Origin: Streptomyces sp. HUAS 15-9
Lineage (GTDB): Bacteria > Actinomycetota > Actinomycetes > Streptomycetales > Streptomycetaceae
Length of the DNA stretch: 64,000 nt
Reading direction: 5' to 3'
Assembly: GCF_025642155.1 (NCBI RefSeq)
Contig: NZ_CP106798.1
Location: forward strand, 62,001 to 126,000
Under the pieces are notes generated by a model. The model did no database searches, was not told where the DNA came from, and was given only the letters and a program-made list of their open reading frames with translations. Shown here in pieces: positions 56,071 through 64,000 of this stretch; position 1 is the first letter of the stretch; every line of letters starts with the position of its first letter. Position numbers and translations under genes: made by a program.

Positions 56071-56856
56071 GTCTCCAGGATCGCGCACCTCGGGGCCGTA
56101 CGGGCCGAAGAAGCCGACGCTGACGGGATAGCGCGCCGAGCTGGGCCGAGACGCCTTTCATCCGGTGCGATCCCGGGATCACTCGCCCTGCATCGGGCCG
56201 CGGGCCTACGCGGCCGGAGAGCTTTGTCCACACCGGTGACGTGGACGCTGTGGCGCGATAGGTCGGGCATACGCGTGTGGGGCAGGCCGCTGACCTTCTC
56301 AAAGAGGTGGCAGCGGGCGTCCTGGTAGTGGGTGCCGGCTCCGCGCTCGGTCAGGGTGCGGCGGCACAGGGTGCTCCTCTCGCGCAGGATGTGCGGCACA
56401 GCCAGGGCGGTTGTGGGTCCGCCCTGTCGTGTATCTCGGCGCTGTCGCGTCCTCGATGGGGGCTGGGCAGGCTGGGTATGGCGAAGCCGCCCGCCTGAAT
56501 TCCCCCGTGGCGGGCGGCTCGTGCCTTCGGTGTGCAGAGTTCAGGGTCGGCGGCGGCGCACTGTAGGCGTCCTGGGCCGCTGGACGACACCGGTGTGACA
56601 CCGGCAGCGGGATTCGAACCCGCGTTTCCCGCTTGAGAGGCGAAGTAGCCGCAGCCTGCGCACCTGCACAGCAAGGACGGTAGCGGGACAGGGACCGTGA
56701 CGCACGCGAGTTTCCCGATGCCGGACTGCTCCGGCTCGCCGGTCACCATCACCCCAGCCGGCGCAACCTGCTGGCAGGAGCGCGTCGGAGACGGGCTGCT
56801 GTGGCGCGCCTCAGTGCCTGCGCGCTCCTCCCCAGATCAATGCGTGTGCGTTCTTC
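56071..56856. other. No intact gene; contains a tRNA-like 3' fragment
   Basis: No supported coding sequence was found. On the minus strand 56607-56623 forms a perfect T-arm (GCGGG-TTCGAAT-CCCGC loop order) followed by TGCCGGT at 56600-56606, like the 3' half of a tRNA gene. A matching 5' acceptor strand is not present within tRNA distance. It may be a tRNA fragment left by integration or deletion. Confidence 0.45.
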
Positions 56857-56862
56857 GTGCGC

Positions 56863-57399
56863 ATGGAGGGGTGGAGTCAGGTGAGGCATGGGGGACGGTT
56901 CGCCGCCGTGTGCGCAGTGGCAGTTCTGGCGCTTGTGGGGTGCGGTCAGCGGCATGTTCCCGCGAAGCCGAAAATGCCCTACGCCGGCATGGAGAAGCTG
57001 CCGGAAAAGCTCGGGGCGGACGGCACGACCATCATGGTGGGCGATCCGGAGGCGTCGCTCACGGTGCATCTGTACGAGGATCCGCGCTGCCCGTACTGTA
57101 GGCAGTTCGAGACCACTGGCGGTGCCCCCGAGCTGCAGGACGCAACTGTGCAGCGGAAGGCCAAGACCGAATGCACCGTGGCCTCCTTCCTCGACGGCCG
57201 GCTCGGTGGCTCCGGCTCGAAGAGAGCGGTCAACGCGCTGCGTGCCGCGCTGGCGGCGGGGAAGTTCACCGAGTACCACGCCGTGCTGTACGCGAACCAG
57301 CCCGACGAGAGTGTGGACGGATTCACCGATACCCACCTGCTGAAGCTGGCCGGCAAGGTCGAGGGACTGCGCAGTTCGCAGTATCTCTGCCGCCGATGA
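56863..57399 (+). pseudogene. DsbA-like thioredoxin lipoprotein, C-terminally frameshifted
   Basis: The protein begins with a lipoprotein signal (FAAVCAVAVLALVGC, lipobox cysteine) and carries a thioredoxin active site, YEDPRCPYCRQFE. After KVEGLRSSQYLCRR it stops, but the next bases in another frame read SAADDQTAFAFHAALA, which resembles the continuing family sequence. About one-third of the normal protein, including the cis-proline segment, is lost. The start may be a nearby GTG. Confidence 0.7.
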
Positions 57400-57796
57400 C
57401 CAGACCGCGTTCGCCTTTCACGCCGCACTTGCCGCGATCTGGGCCATTACCACCGTAGAACGCACGAGCCGGACCCCCGGGCACCCCGGAGTCAGGCTCC
57501 GCTGCTACCTCGACATGCGCCAGTCCCCCAGGTCGTGAACCAAGCCGCCTCCGGTGCGGACAGCTCCCACGCACGGTCGAGCGGGCGTCCGGTCTCATGG
57601 TTCGGATCAATCGGTGCAGGTGTCCTGCATGGACGAGAGAGCCGACTACTCCTGAGCTGAGCCGGCGTGATCACCAGCGGCGGGACCATCTCACTGCCGG
57701 CTTGCACCAGTTCCTAGCTGCCGCGGATTCCATGTATCGCGGGCGTATCGAAAATCGCATACGCCACCGCAACGGCCCGCCGACTCCAATGGGGGC
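57400..57796. other. No gene seen
   Basis: Apart from the out-of-frame tail of the DsbA-like gene (to about 57460), the stretch has no convincing coding frame, repeat or hairpin with a T-tract. The right end should contain the vanZ promoter. Confidence 0.4.
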
Positions 57797-58501
57797 ATGA
57801 CCCACAACGCATCCCTGTCGGCACCGCCTCGCCGCACGCGCAGGATCGTGCTCCTCGGCCTGGCGATCCTCGGCATGGCGAGCGCCGTGTTCGTCGTGCG
57901 GCGGCCGCTCATGATGTCCGCTCCGATGTGCATGGCCGGGCGGTGGCACGGCTGCTTCGACACGTTCAACGGTGTGGTGCTCATGACGCTGGTCACGCTG
58001 CCGTTGGCCGCGCTGGTGGTGTGGGCTCTGGCGCGTCGTCGACGTGCCGTCGGCGTCACATCGCCCTGGCGGCTGTCGCTGGCCGAGGTGGGCATGGTCC
58101 ACGGGACGGTGCCCCTCATATGGTTGACCATGATGCCGGGCGGCGGGGCCGGCACCGTCCCTGCCCGGGTGAGCCTGGTACCGCTGCGGGACCTGGTCAC
58201 GATGGGTCCGGTCGGGATCGTCGGCAACCTGCTGATCTTCGCGGCGCTGGGGTTCTTCGCCCCGATGCGGTTCGCGGCGCTGGCGTCCGTGCCGCGTGTC
58301 CTGGCGCTCGGGGCGGGCTGCTCGGCCCTGGTCGAGACCGCACAGTACGTCCTGCGGCTGGACCGGGTCTCCTCCGTGGACGACGTACTGGTCAACGCCG
58401 CGGGCGCCGTACTGGCCGCGCTGGCGTCGCGCCGCTGGTGGCGCACTGCGGCGAAAGCTCCGTCGGACCAGCCTCGCCCCGCGCCGGCACCGGCAGGCTG
58501 A
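57797..58501 (+). CDS. VanZ-like membrane protein
   Basis: The 234-aa protein has about five membrane segments and the VanZ pattern: VSLVPLRDLVTMGPVGIVGNLLIFAALGFFAPMRF and CSALVETAQYVLRLDRVSSVDDVLVNAAGAVL, where the E-x-x-Q-x-x-x-x-x-R-x-x-S-x-D-D-x-x-x-N signature is complete. Related proteins include teicoplanin-resistance VanZ. It precedes a two-component system by 67 bp and may be regulated with it. Confidence 0.88.
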   Translation: MTHNASLSAPPRRTRRIVLLGLAILGMASAVFVVRRPLMMSAPMCMAGRWHGCFDTFNGVVLMTLVTLPLAALVVWALARRRRAVGVTSPWRLSLAEVGMVHGTVPLIWLTMMPGGGAGTVPARVSLVPLRDLVTMGPVGIVGNLLIFAALGFFAPMRFAALASVPRVLALGAGCSALVETAQYVLRLDRVSSVDDVLVNAAGAVLAALASRRWWRTAAKAPSDQPRPAPAPAG

Positions 58502-58568
58502 GCCGCGTGTCCGGTGTGCGCGCGTCTTTCATACGTCGGCGATATGTCGTGCTGCTTAGGCTTCGGAC

Positions 58569-59264
58569 ATGCGTGTACTGATCGTGGAGGACGAGCCCTA
58601 CCTGGCCGAAGCCGTCCGTGACGGTCTGCGGCTGGAGGCGATCGCCGCCGACATCGCCGGCGACGGCGACTCCGCCCTGGAACTGCTCGGCGTCAACTCC
58701 TACGACCTCGCGGTCCTCGACCGTGACATCCCCGGCCCCTCCGGTGACGAGGTCGCCCGGCGCATCGTCGCCTCCGGCAGCGGCATCCCGATCCTCATGC
58801 TCACCGCTGCCGACCGGATCGACGACAAGGCGTCCGGGTTCGAGCTCGGCGCCGACGACTACCTCACCAAACCGTTCGAGCTGCGGGAGCTCGTCCTGCG
58901 GCTGCGGGCGCTCGACCGCAGACGCGCGTACGCCCGGCCCCCGGTCCGCGAGATCGCGGGCCTGCGGCTCGACCCCTTCCGCCGGGAGGTCTTCCGCGAC
59001 GGACGCTACGTCGCGCTGACCCGTAAGCAGTTCGCCGTCCTTGAAGTCCTCGTCGCCGCCGAGGGCGGGGTCGTCAGCGCCGAAGAGTTGCTGGAACGGG
59101 CCTGGGACGGGAACGCCGACCCCCTCACCAACGCCGTGCGCATCACCGTCTCCGCGCTGCGCAAACGGCTCGGCGAACCATGGATCATCGCCACGGTGCC
59201 CGGTGTCGGCTACCGGATCGACGCCACAATGGACACCACCAACCCCGGCTGTGCGCATGCATAG
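58569..59264 (+). CDS. OmpR-family response regulator
   Basis: The 231-aa regulator has a receiver domain (VLIVEDEPYLAEAV, phosphoacceptor aspartate in LAVLDRDIPG, conserved ADDYLTKPF lysine) and a C-terminal winged helix (LTRKQFAVLEVLVAAEGGVV, NAVRITVSALRKRLG, VPGVGYRI). Its 3' end overlaps the histidine kinase gene by 8 bp, so they form an operon. Confidence 0.95.
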   Translation: MRVLIVEDEPYLAEAVRDGLRLEAIAADIAGDGDSALELLGVNSYDLAVLDRDIPGPSGDEVARRIVASGSGIPILMLTAADRIDDKASGFELGADDYLTKPFELRELVLRLRALDRRRAYARPPVREIAGLRLDPFRREVFRDGRYVALTRKQFAVLEVLVAAEGGVVSAEELLERAWDGNADPLTNAVRITVSALRKRLGEPWIIATVPGVGYRIDATMDTTNPGCAHA

Positions 59265-60336
59265 ACGCCCAGGGCTCAGCGCCCGGCTGAAGCTCACCCT
59301 CAGCTATGTCGGATTCCTCCTCGTCGCGGGTGCTCTCCTGCTCGCGGTGGTGTGGATGTTCCCGCTGCGCTACGTACCCGACAACAGCCAGGGCCTGCTC
59401 GGGATCTCACCCAACCGCTACCTTCTGATGCGGACCTTCGCCCCCGCCGCGGCCATGGCGATGGCCTTCCTCCTTGTGTTCGGCCTCGTCGGAGGGTGGA
59501 TCCTCGCCGGCCGGATGCTCGCGCCACTCATACTGATCACGGATGCGGCACGGATGGCCGGGAACGGGTCGCTGTCCCACCGGATCCGTATGAAGGGCCG
59601 CCAGGACGAACTCCGCGAACTCTCCGACGCGTTCGACTCGATGCTCGAACGGCTTGAGTCCCACGTCGCCGAGCAGCAGAGGTTCGCCGCGAACGCCTCC
59701 CACGAACTGCGCACCCCCCTGGCGATCTCGCGGGCGCTCCTCGACGTCGCCCGCAAGGACCCCACGCGGGACCGAAACGAACTCATCGAACGCCTGCACG
59801 CTGTCAATACGCGGGCGATCGACCTCACCGAGGCCCTCCTGTTGCTCAGCCGCGGCGACCGCGGAAACTTCGCCCGCGAGAGCGTCGATCTCTCCCTCAT
59901 CGCCGAAGAAGCCGCCGAAACACTGCTTCCCCTCGCCGAACAGCGCCGGATCACGCTCGACGTCACCGGCGGGGCCGCCCCAACCCGCGGCTCCGCTGAG
60001 CTCCTGCTGCGGATGGTGACGAACCTCGTCCAGAACGCCATCGTCCACAATCTCCCCGTCGGCGGGACCGTGACGGTCCGCACCGAGGCGCACGGCGACA
60101 CCAGCGTGCTGCGGGTCGAGAACACGGGCCGTCGGCTCCCACCGGAACTCGTACCGACCCTCACCGAACCCTTCCAGCGCGGAATGAAACGCGTACGCAC
60201 CGACGAGCACGCCGGCGTCGGCCTCGGCCTGGCCATCGTGCACAGCATCGTCCGCGCCCACGACGGGACCCTCGACCTCGTCCCCCGCCCCGCCGGCGGT
60301 CTCCTCGTCACGGTCCGGCTTCCCAGCACACCGTAG
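59257..60336 (+). CDS. Sensor histidine kinase
   Basis: The 359-aa kinase has two membrane segments (LTLSYVGFLLVAGALLLAVVW and AAAMAMAFLLVFGLVGGWIL) bounding a short external loop, a HAMP linker, the phosphoacceptor box FAANASHELRTPLA, an N box NLVQNAIVHN and a G2 box GVGLGLAIVHS. Its small sensor loop suggests detection of membrane or envelope stress. It is paired with the preceding regulator. Confidence 0.95.
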   Translation: MHRRPGLSARLKLTLSYVGFLLVAGALLLAVVWMFPLRYVPDNSQGLLGISPNRYLLMRTFAPAAAMAMAFLLVFGLVGGWILAGRMLAPLILITDAARMAGNGSLSHRIRMKGRQDELRELSDAFDSMLERLESHVAEQQRFAANASHELRTPLAISRALLDVARKDPTRDRNELIERLHAVNTRAIDLTEALLLLSRGDRGNFARESVDLSLIAEEAAETLLPLAEQRRITLDVTGGAAPTRGSAELLLRMVTNLVQNAIVHNLPVGGTVTVRTEAHGDTSVLRVENTGRRLPPELVPTLTEPFQRGMKRVRTDEHAGVGLGLAIVHSIVRAHDGTLDLVPRPAGGLLVTVRLPSTP

Positions 60337-60527
60337 GCTTCGTCCCCGAGCCGGGCCCACCAGATCACCGAGTGGGTGGCGTCCTTCGCGCCACCGCCAT
60401 GTGCGGACCGTGTCGGCGGTCCCCCGCAGGTCCTGGCCAACCGCAGCGACCGGTGGCACCTCCGGCCCAGCGCACGCCGGCACAATCCGCGCACGTAGGG
60501 CCGGCGTCCGGGCCGATGACGCCAGAT

Positions 60528-61100
60528 CTACCTGGCGTTGCGCCGTCGGCGCAGGGCCACCAGGCCGATGGCGACGGCGGCGAGGCCTGCGGCGGTTCCA
60601 CCGGCGAGGACGGCCGTGCTGGACCCACCGTCGCGGTGGCTGTTCTGCGCTGCCTGCTGTTTGTCGTGGGCGCAGTCGTGGCTGTCGGCGGCCGTGACGT
60701 GCACGCTGGTGCGCCATCCGTTCTTGACGTCGTCGGCGGTGACACCGGGGCCCTTGAGGACGACAGCGTAGGTGCCGGGTGTCAGCCCGCAGCGGATCTG
60801 ACCGGTGCCGTGGGCGTCGGACTTGCCTTCGGTGAGCTTGACCGGCTCGGTGAAGGCTTCGGAGTCGACGGTGAGGCGTTCGGTTCCGGCGCTGAACCCG
60901 AAGATCTGCACATCGGCGGTGACGTCGACCCGCACGCCCGGCCGCAGCGGTGCGGCAGCCGTGGTGGTGTGGCCGGTGGCCGAGTGCTGGGTGACGGCCA
61001 GCATGGAATTCTTCGATCCGTCGGCCGAGGCCGTCCCGGCTGCGGCCAGGAGTGCGGCGGTGCAGGCGGCGGTGAGCGCGCCGGCGCGTTTGAGTGGCAT
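60528..61100 (-). CDS. Exported protein with C-terminal membrane anchor
   Basis: The 190-aa protein has a signal peptide (MPLKRAGALTAACTAALLAA then SADG), a beta-rich domain (VRVDVTADVQIFGFSAGTER, CGLTPGTYAVVLKGPGVT) and a C-terminal hydrophobic segment AVLAGGTAAGLAAVAIGLVAL followed by RRRRNAR. No LPxTG motif is seen. It is probably held in the membrane facing outside. It follows the secreted protease gene by 15 bp and may be cotranscribed. Function unknown. Confidence 0.8.
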   Translation of the reverse strand: MPLKRAGALTAACTAALLAAAGTASADGSKNSMLAVTQHSATGHTTTAAAPLRPGVRVDVTADVQIFGFSAGTERLTVDSEAFTEPVKLTEGKSDAHGTGQIRCGLTPGTYAVVLKGPGVTADDVKNGWRTSVHVTAADSHDCAHDKQQAAQNSHRDGGSSTAVLAGGTAAGLAAVAIGLVALRRRRNAR

Positions 61101-61115
61101 GGGTCCTCTTTCCGG

Positions 61116-62972
61116 TCAGTGGACCTTGGGGGGAACGAGCTGGTGTTCCTTGCCAACGACGGTGGTGGTGTCGGTGAAGAGGGACACCTCCCCGTCCGAC
61201 CAGCGCACGAGGAGATCGTCGGGCCGCCCGTTGCCGGTGTAGGAACCCCCGGTCATCACTGCGGCGTGCTGCCACAAGGCGTTGGGCTTGAGCATCTGGT
61301 GCTCGCTGCCGATGCCGTTGGTGCTGGTGTCGGTGTAGAGGGACAGTTCGCCGTCCGACCAGCGGACGATCACGTCCCAGTTGGCGCCCTGCGCATAGTT
61401 GCCCGCGGTCAGGATCGTGGCGTGCTCCCAAGTGTCATTGGGCTTCTTCAGCTGGTGCTCGTCGAGGAATCCGCGCCCGTCCACATCGGTGTAGAGGGTC
61501 AGTTCACCATCGCTCCAGCGCACGATGACATCGTCGGTCCACTGGTTGCCGGTGTAGCGGCCGGCAGTGATCTGGTTGGCGTTCTTCCACGTTGCGTTGG
61601 GCTTTTCCATCTGTATCTCGGTGCTGAACTTGCTGACGGGGCTCACGTCTTTGTACAAAGTGACCTCCCCGTCCACCCAGACGACAATCAGGTCCGCCAG
61701 GTTCCCTCCGCTGAAGTCCCCGCCGGTGATGGCGCGGGCGTTGGCCCATGTCGTGTTCGGCGCGGCAAGTTGGGTCTCACCGGAGAAACCGCCACGGCCG
61801 TTGCCGCGGTAGAGGGTGACCTCGCCGTCCGACCAGACGACGATCATGTCCGCGTTGCCGTCGCCGGTGTAGTCACCGGTGGCCATGAGCTTGGCGTGGA
61901 CCCAGGTCGAGCCGCCGTTCTGCTGGATGGAGTAGTCGCGGTGATATTCCCTGGGGGTGCGGTTGTGCTTGGCGTCGTCGAAAATCTCGAATGCCCGCTT
62001 GCCGTAGGTGGCCGCATAGGAGATCCGGTCGACGTTCGGGCCGCCCTCCAGGCCGCCTCCGTTCCAGCCGCCCAGGTTGCCGATCACGGTGCCGGTACCG
62101 GTGGCGGAATTGAATCCCTTGATCCAGGGGCTTCCGGACGTACCGGCCCAGAACCCGCCGCACTCCATACGCATCTGCTGGTAGCCGGCCAGCCGGCTCG
62201 TGGTCAGGCGCTGTCCCGCCGAGCCGGGGCAGATGATGGGCCGGTTCTGCGGGTTGTGGCTGCCGCCCGGGTAGCCGATGACGGTCACGCTCTGTCTGAA
62301 CTGGCCGCCGATCGAACCGAGCTTGAGGGCTGCGCCGACCGCCTGCTGCACCTGCTTGTGCTGGGAGTTGGCGCCGACTCGAGCGAAGGCGAAGTCCAAG
62401 TCGGAGTAGGGGCCCTTGGTGTTCTTGATGTAGCGGTTGTCCCGGAACCAGCGCTGCACGGGGAACATGCCGTACGGTGCCTTGTTCCTGGCCGCGCCGT
62501 CGTACTTGGGGACGAAGACCCCCTTGGACCCGAAAGAGCAGTGACCGGCGGTCAGGATGATGTTCTTGCCCGGACTGTCGATGATGCTGGCCGAGCAGAA
62601 ACGGCCCCTGAGGTCCTGGGCGACACTGAAGAACGTACCCACCGTACGTACTCCGCCGAAGTGCACGGCATTCAGGCCGCCGGCGTTCACGCCGCTGCGA
62701 GCGGTCGTTCCCGATGGCTGCTGCGGCTTGGGGCCCTCGGGCAGGGCTGCAGCCATCCGTGCGGGCGTCCAGTACTTCCCCGCCTCCAGACTGCTCCACG
62801 CGCCGCCGCTGTCCGCGCTCTGCGCAGTTCCCGGTGTCGCCTGGGGTGTCTTCGAAGGCTGAGGGGAGGAGGGCGCGGCCGACGCGGTGTGCGCGACGAC
62901 AGTCAGGAGCGTGGCGCCCAGGACGAGCGCACCTGCTGAACTCAGAGTTTTGCGTATGTGGGTCAAACCCAT
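61116..62972 (-). CDS. Secreted trypsin-like protease with VCBS-type repeats
   Basis: The 618-aa protein has a signal peptide ending SAAPSS, a trypsin-like domain with His in ILTAGHCSF, Asp in SDLDFAFARV and Ser in WAGTSGSPW, and five C-terminal repeats each with W-S/V-D-G-E-V/L-x-L-Y (from about residue 370 to the end). The repeats probably form a beta-propeller-like binding domain. It is an extracellular enzyme. A fragment of a closely related protein lies at 23763-24128. Confidence 0.92.
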   Translation of the reverse strand: MGLTHIRKTLSSAGALVLGATLLTVVAHTASAAPSSPQPSKTPQATPGTAQSADSGGAWSSLEAGKYWTPARMAAALPEGPKPQQPSGTTARSGVNAGGLNAVHFGGVRTVGTFFSVAQDLRGRFCSASIIDSPGKNIILTAGHCSFGSKGVFVPKYDGAARNKAPYGMFPVQRWFRDNRYIKNTKGPYSDLDFAFARVGANSQHKQVQQAVGAALKLGSIGGQFRQSVTVIGYPGGSHNPQNRPIICPGSAGQRLTTSRLAGYQQMRMECGGFWAGTSGSPWIKGFNSATGTGTVIGNLGGWNGGGLEGGPNVDRISYAATYGKRAFEIFDDAKHNRTPREYHRDYSIQQNGGSTWVHAKLMATGDYTGDGNADMIVVWSDGEVTLYRGNGRGGFSGETQLAAPNTTWANARAITGGDFSGGNLADLIVVWVDGEVTLYKDVSPVSKFSTEIQMEKPNATWKNANQITAGRYTGNQWTDDVIVRWSDGELTLYTDVDGRGFLDEHQLKKPNDTWEHATILTAGNYAQGANWDVIVRWSDGELSLYTDTSTNGIGSEHQMLKPNALWQHAAVMTGGSYTGNGRPDDLLVRWSDGEVSLFTDTTTVVGKEHQLVPPKVH

Positions 62973-63880
62973 CTGTTCCTCATTTTCTCGAGCATTCTTG
63001 AAATGCAGGTGCAGCTGCGTGGCGCCCTACCGGCTCAATCGCCTCTTCGGGCAGAGCCCGGCCACATCTGCGCGAGGCGGCGCGCCTGAGGACCTCGCCG
63101 GACATGAAATGGCCCGGCGATCGTCGGGAGTCCTTCAGTGAAGCGGAGCTCCGTCGATGTGAACGCCGTCGCGGCGGTGATCCGACGGTTAGACGTCGTC
63201 CGCGCAGGAACTACGCCGCAGCCTCGCTACCTGTGCCGGCGAGCGCCTGGCGTTCCTGTTTGACACCCGCCGAAGTCCGAGCACCACAAACGCCGGCGAC
63301 GGCAGAAGGAGACGGTACGACGCGGGACGCGTGCGAGCCTGGCCTGCGTCGTCCTTGTCGTTGTTCGGCCCCGCTCCCGGCCTGTGCCCAGGGCCCAGAG
63401 GTTCCGCGGGGCGTTGGGATCACCGCCCAGGGGCAGAGAGACCAGGTGGTCGTACTCGGCATCGTGCAGTGCCACCGAAGAAGAGTGCGACACTGGCGGC
63501 ACGTGGGCCCGCCGCAGAGAGCACGCGCTGATACCTGGTCATGGTTCCCCGTTCTGCGAGCCGTGGCCCGATGGGTGAGGCGGTCACGCTCACCCATGCA
63601 CTGCGGCCCGGCATGTTGCATCTACGGCCGGTGATCACCGGCCAGAGGGAAACCTACCCCGTGAGTGAACTTGTCGACCACTCAGAAACTTGAGATGGGG
63701 ATGGGCAGTCACCACCACAGATGAGGTAAGACCCCCGCAGGCCCGGACTCCTCGACACATGTCTTGAAGGGCACTGCCCTGCGGGGCGTAGCCCGAAAAG
63801 GCAATTCCGCTTGGCCTCGACGCGCCCATAGGTTCGTCGCGTCAACGAGAGCAACACGCGCAACGAGGAGAGAGAGCACC
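62973..63880. other. Intergenic region with an HNH-like gene remnant
   Basis: On the minus strand at about 63385-63485 the sequence AEYDHLVSLPLGGDPNAPRNLWAL matches the core of small secreted HNH-like proteins (Y-x-x-D-H-L-I-x-L-x-L-G-G-x-x-x-x-x-x-N-L-W). The N-terminus lies in disagreeing frames, so it is a pseudogene. The rest holds no supported gene. GAGGAG near 63865 is the likely ribosome binding site of the next gene. Confidence 0.5.
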
Positions 63881-64000
63881 ATGCGCAAGGGCATCACCGC
63901 ATCCGGAATAGCCGCAGCTGTGTCCATCGCCCTTCTTGGCGGCACCGGTCAGGCATTCGCCGACAGCCACGCCACCGCCGCGCCCGCCAAGCTGACGGTC
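63881..64000 (+). CDS. Exported protein, N-terminus only (runs off the window)
   Basis: The start MRKGITASGIAAAVSIALLG followed by GTGQAFADSHA is a clear Sec signal peptide with an AFA cleavage site. Only 40 codons are in the window, so the family cannot be determined. GAGGAG lies 10 nt upstream of the ATG. Confidence 0.75.
   Translation, partial: MRKGITASGIAAAVSIALLGGTGQAFADSHATAAPAKLTV

Noticed and set aside
56600..56745. Complete tRNA gene, including a selenocysteine tRNA, at this place
   Set aside because: No pairing 5' acceptor strand at tRNA distance, and no convincing D-arm or anticodon stem.

Overview
The window looks like a chromosomal accessory region of a Streptomyces or close relative. 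GC is very high, GTG starts and 4-bp overlapping stops/starts are frequent, TTA leucine codons are rare, and the gene families (Wbl remnant, DUF6368, trypco2, WD40-STAND, several actinobacterial IS types) fit that group.

Region 1 (1-12392) is a complete type I-E CRISPR-Cas locus. Array 1 (16 intact repeats, running off the left edge) is followed on the minus strand by a tightly overlapping operon read cas3 > cse1 > cse2 > cas7e > cas5e > cas6e > cas1 > cas2 towards the array. A second, decayed array (15 repeats) lies behind the cas3 promoter. Three things stand out. Cse2 is a single polypeptide with two Cse2 copies in tandem. The cas3-cse1 gap holds a miniature array: two degenerate repeats around a 14-15 nt pseudo-spacer, whose seed matches a site upstream of cse1 at 10 of 11 positions; the single mismatch is at guide position 6, which is flipped out in type I-E crRNA. 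This resembles a Cas-autorepressing crRNA-like RNA. Finally, cas3, cse1 and cse2 carry in-frame TTA codons, suggesting bldA dependence.

Region 2 (12400-21000) is an IS graveyard: a DUF6368 gene, an integrase cut by an IS that itself contains an IS1182-type element, then truncated ISAzo13, IS701 and IS5 elements, most with frameshifted transposases.

Region 3 (21000-36300) mixes metabolism and debris: a RibD/DHFR-fold gene, broken lysine-rich and WhiB-like genes, a cold-shock gene, a lactate-use module (lutABC, divergent permease, FadR-type regulator sharing one operator motif), a MerR-ABC exporter cassette bracketed by 115-bp imperfect direct repeats, a PucR-type regulator and an HSL-type esterase.

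Region 4 (36300-47100) adds two large putative conflict NTPases, an HTH-STAND-WD40 protein and a trypco2 plus trypsin-STAND-repeat pair. Both large genes also carry TTA codons. With the CRISPR locus they make this a defence-rich stretch.

Region 5 (47100-64000) has fatty-acid genes (acyl-CoA ligase, FadB, a truncated thiolase fused to a truncated nitronate monooxygenase, an enoyl-CoA hydratase), several frameshifted regulators and small proteins, a VanZ/two-component cluster, and a secreted trypsin-VCBS protease. The window ends inside the signal peptide region of another exported protein.
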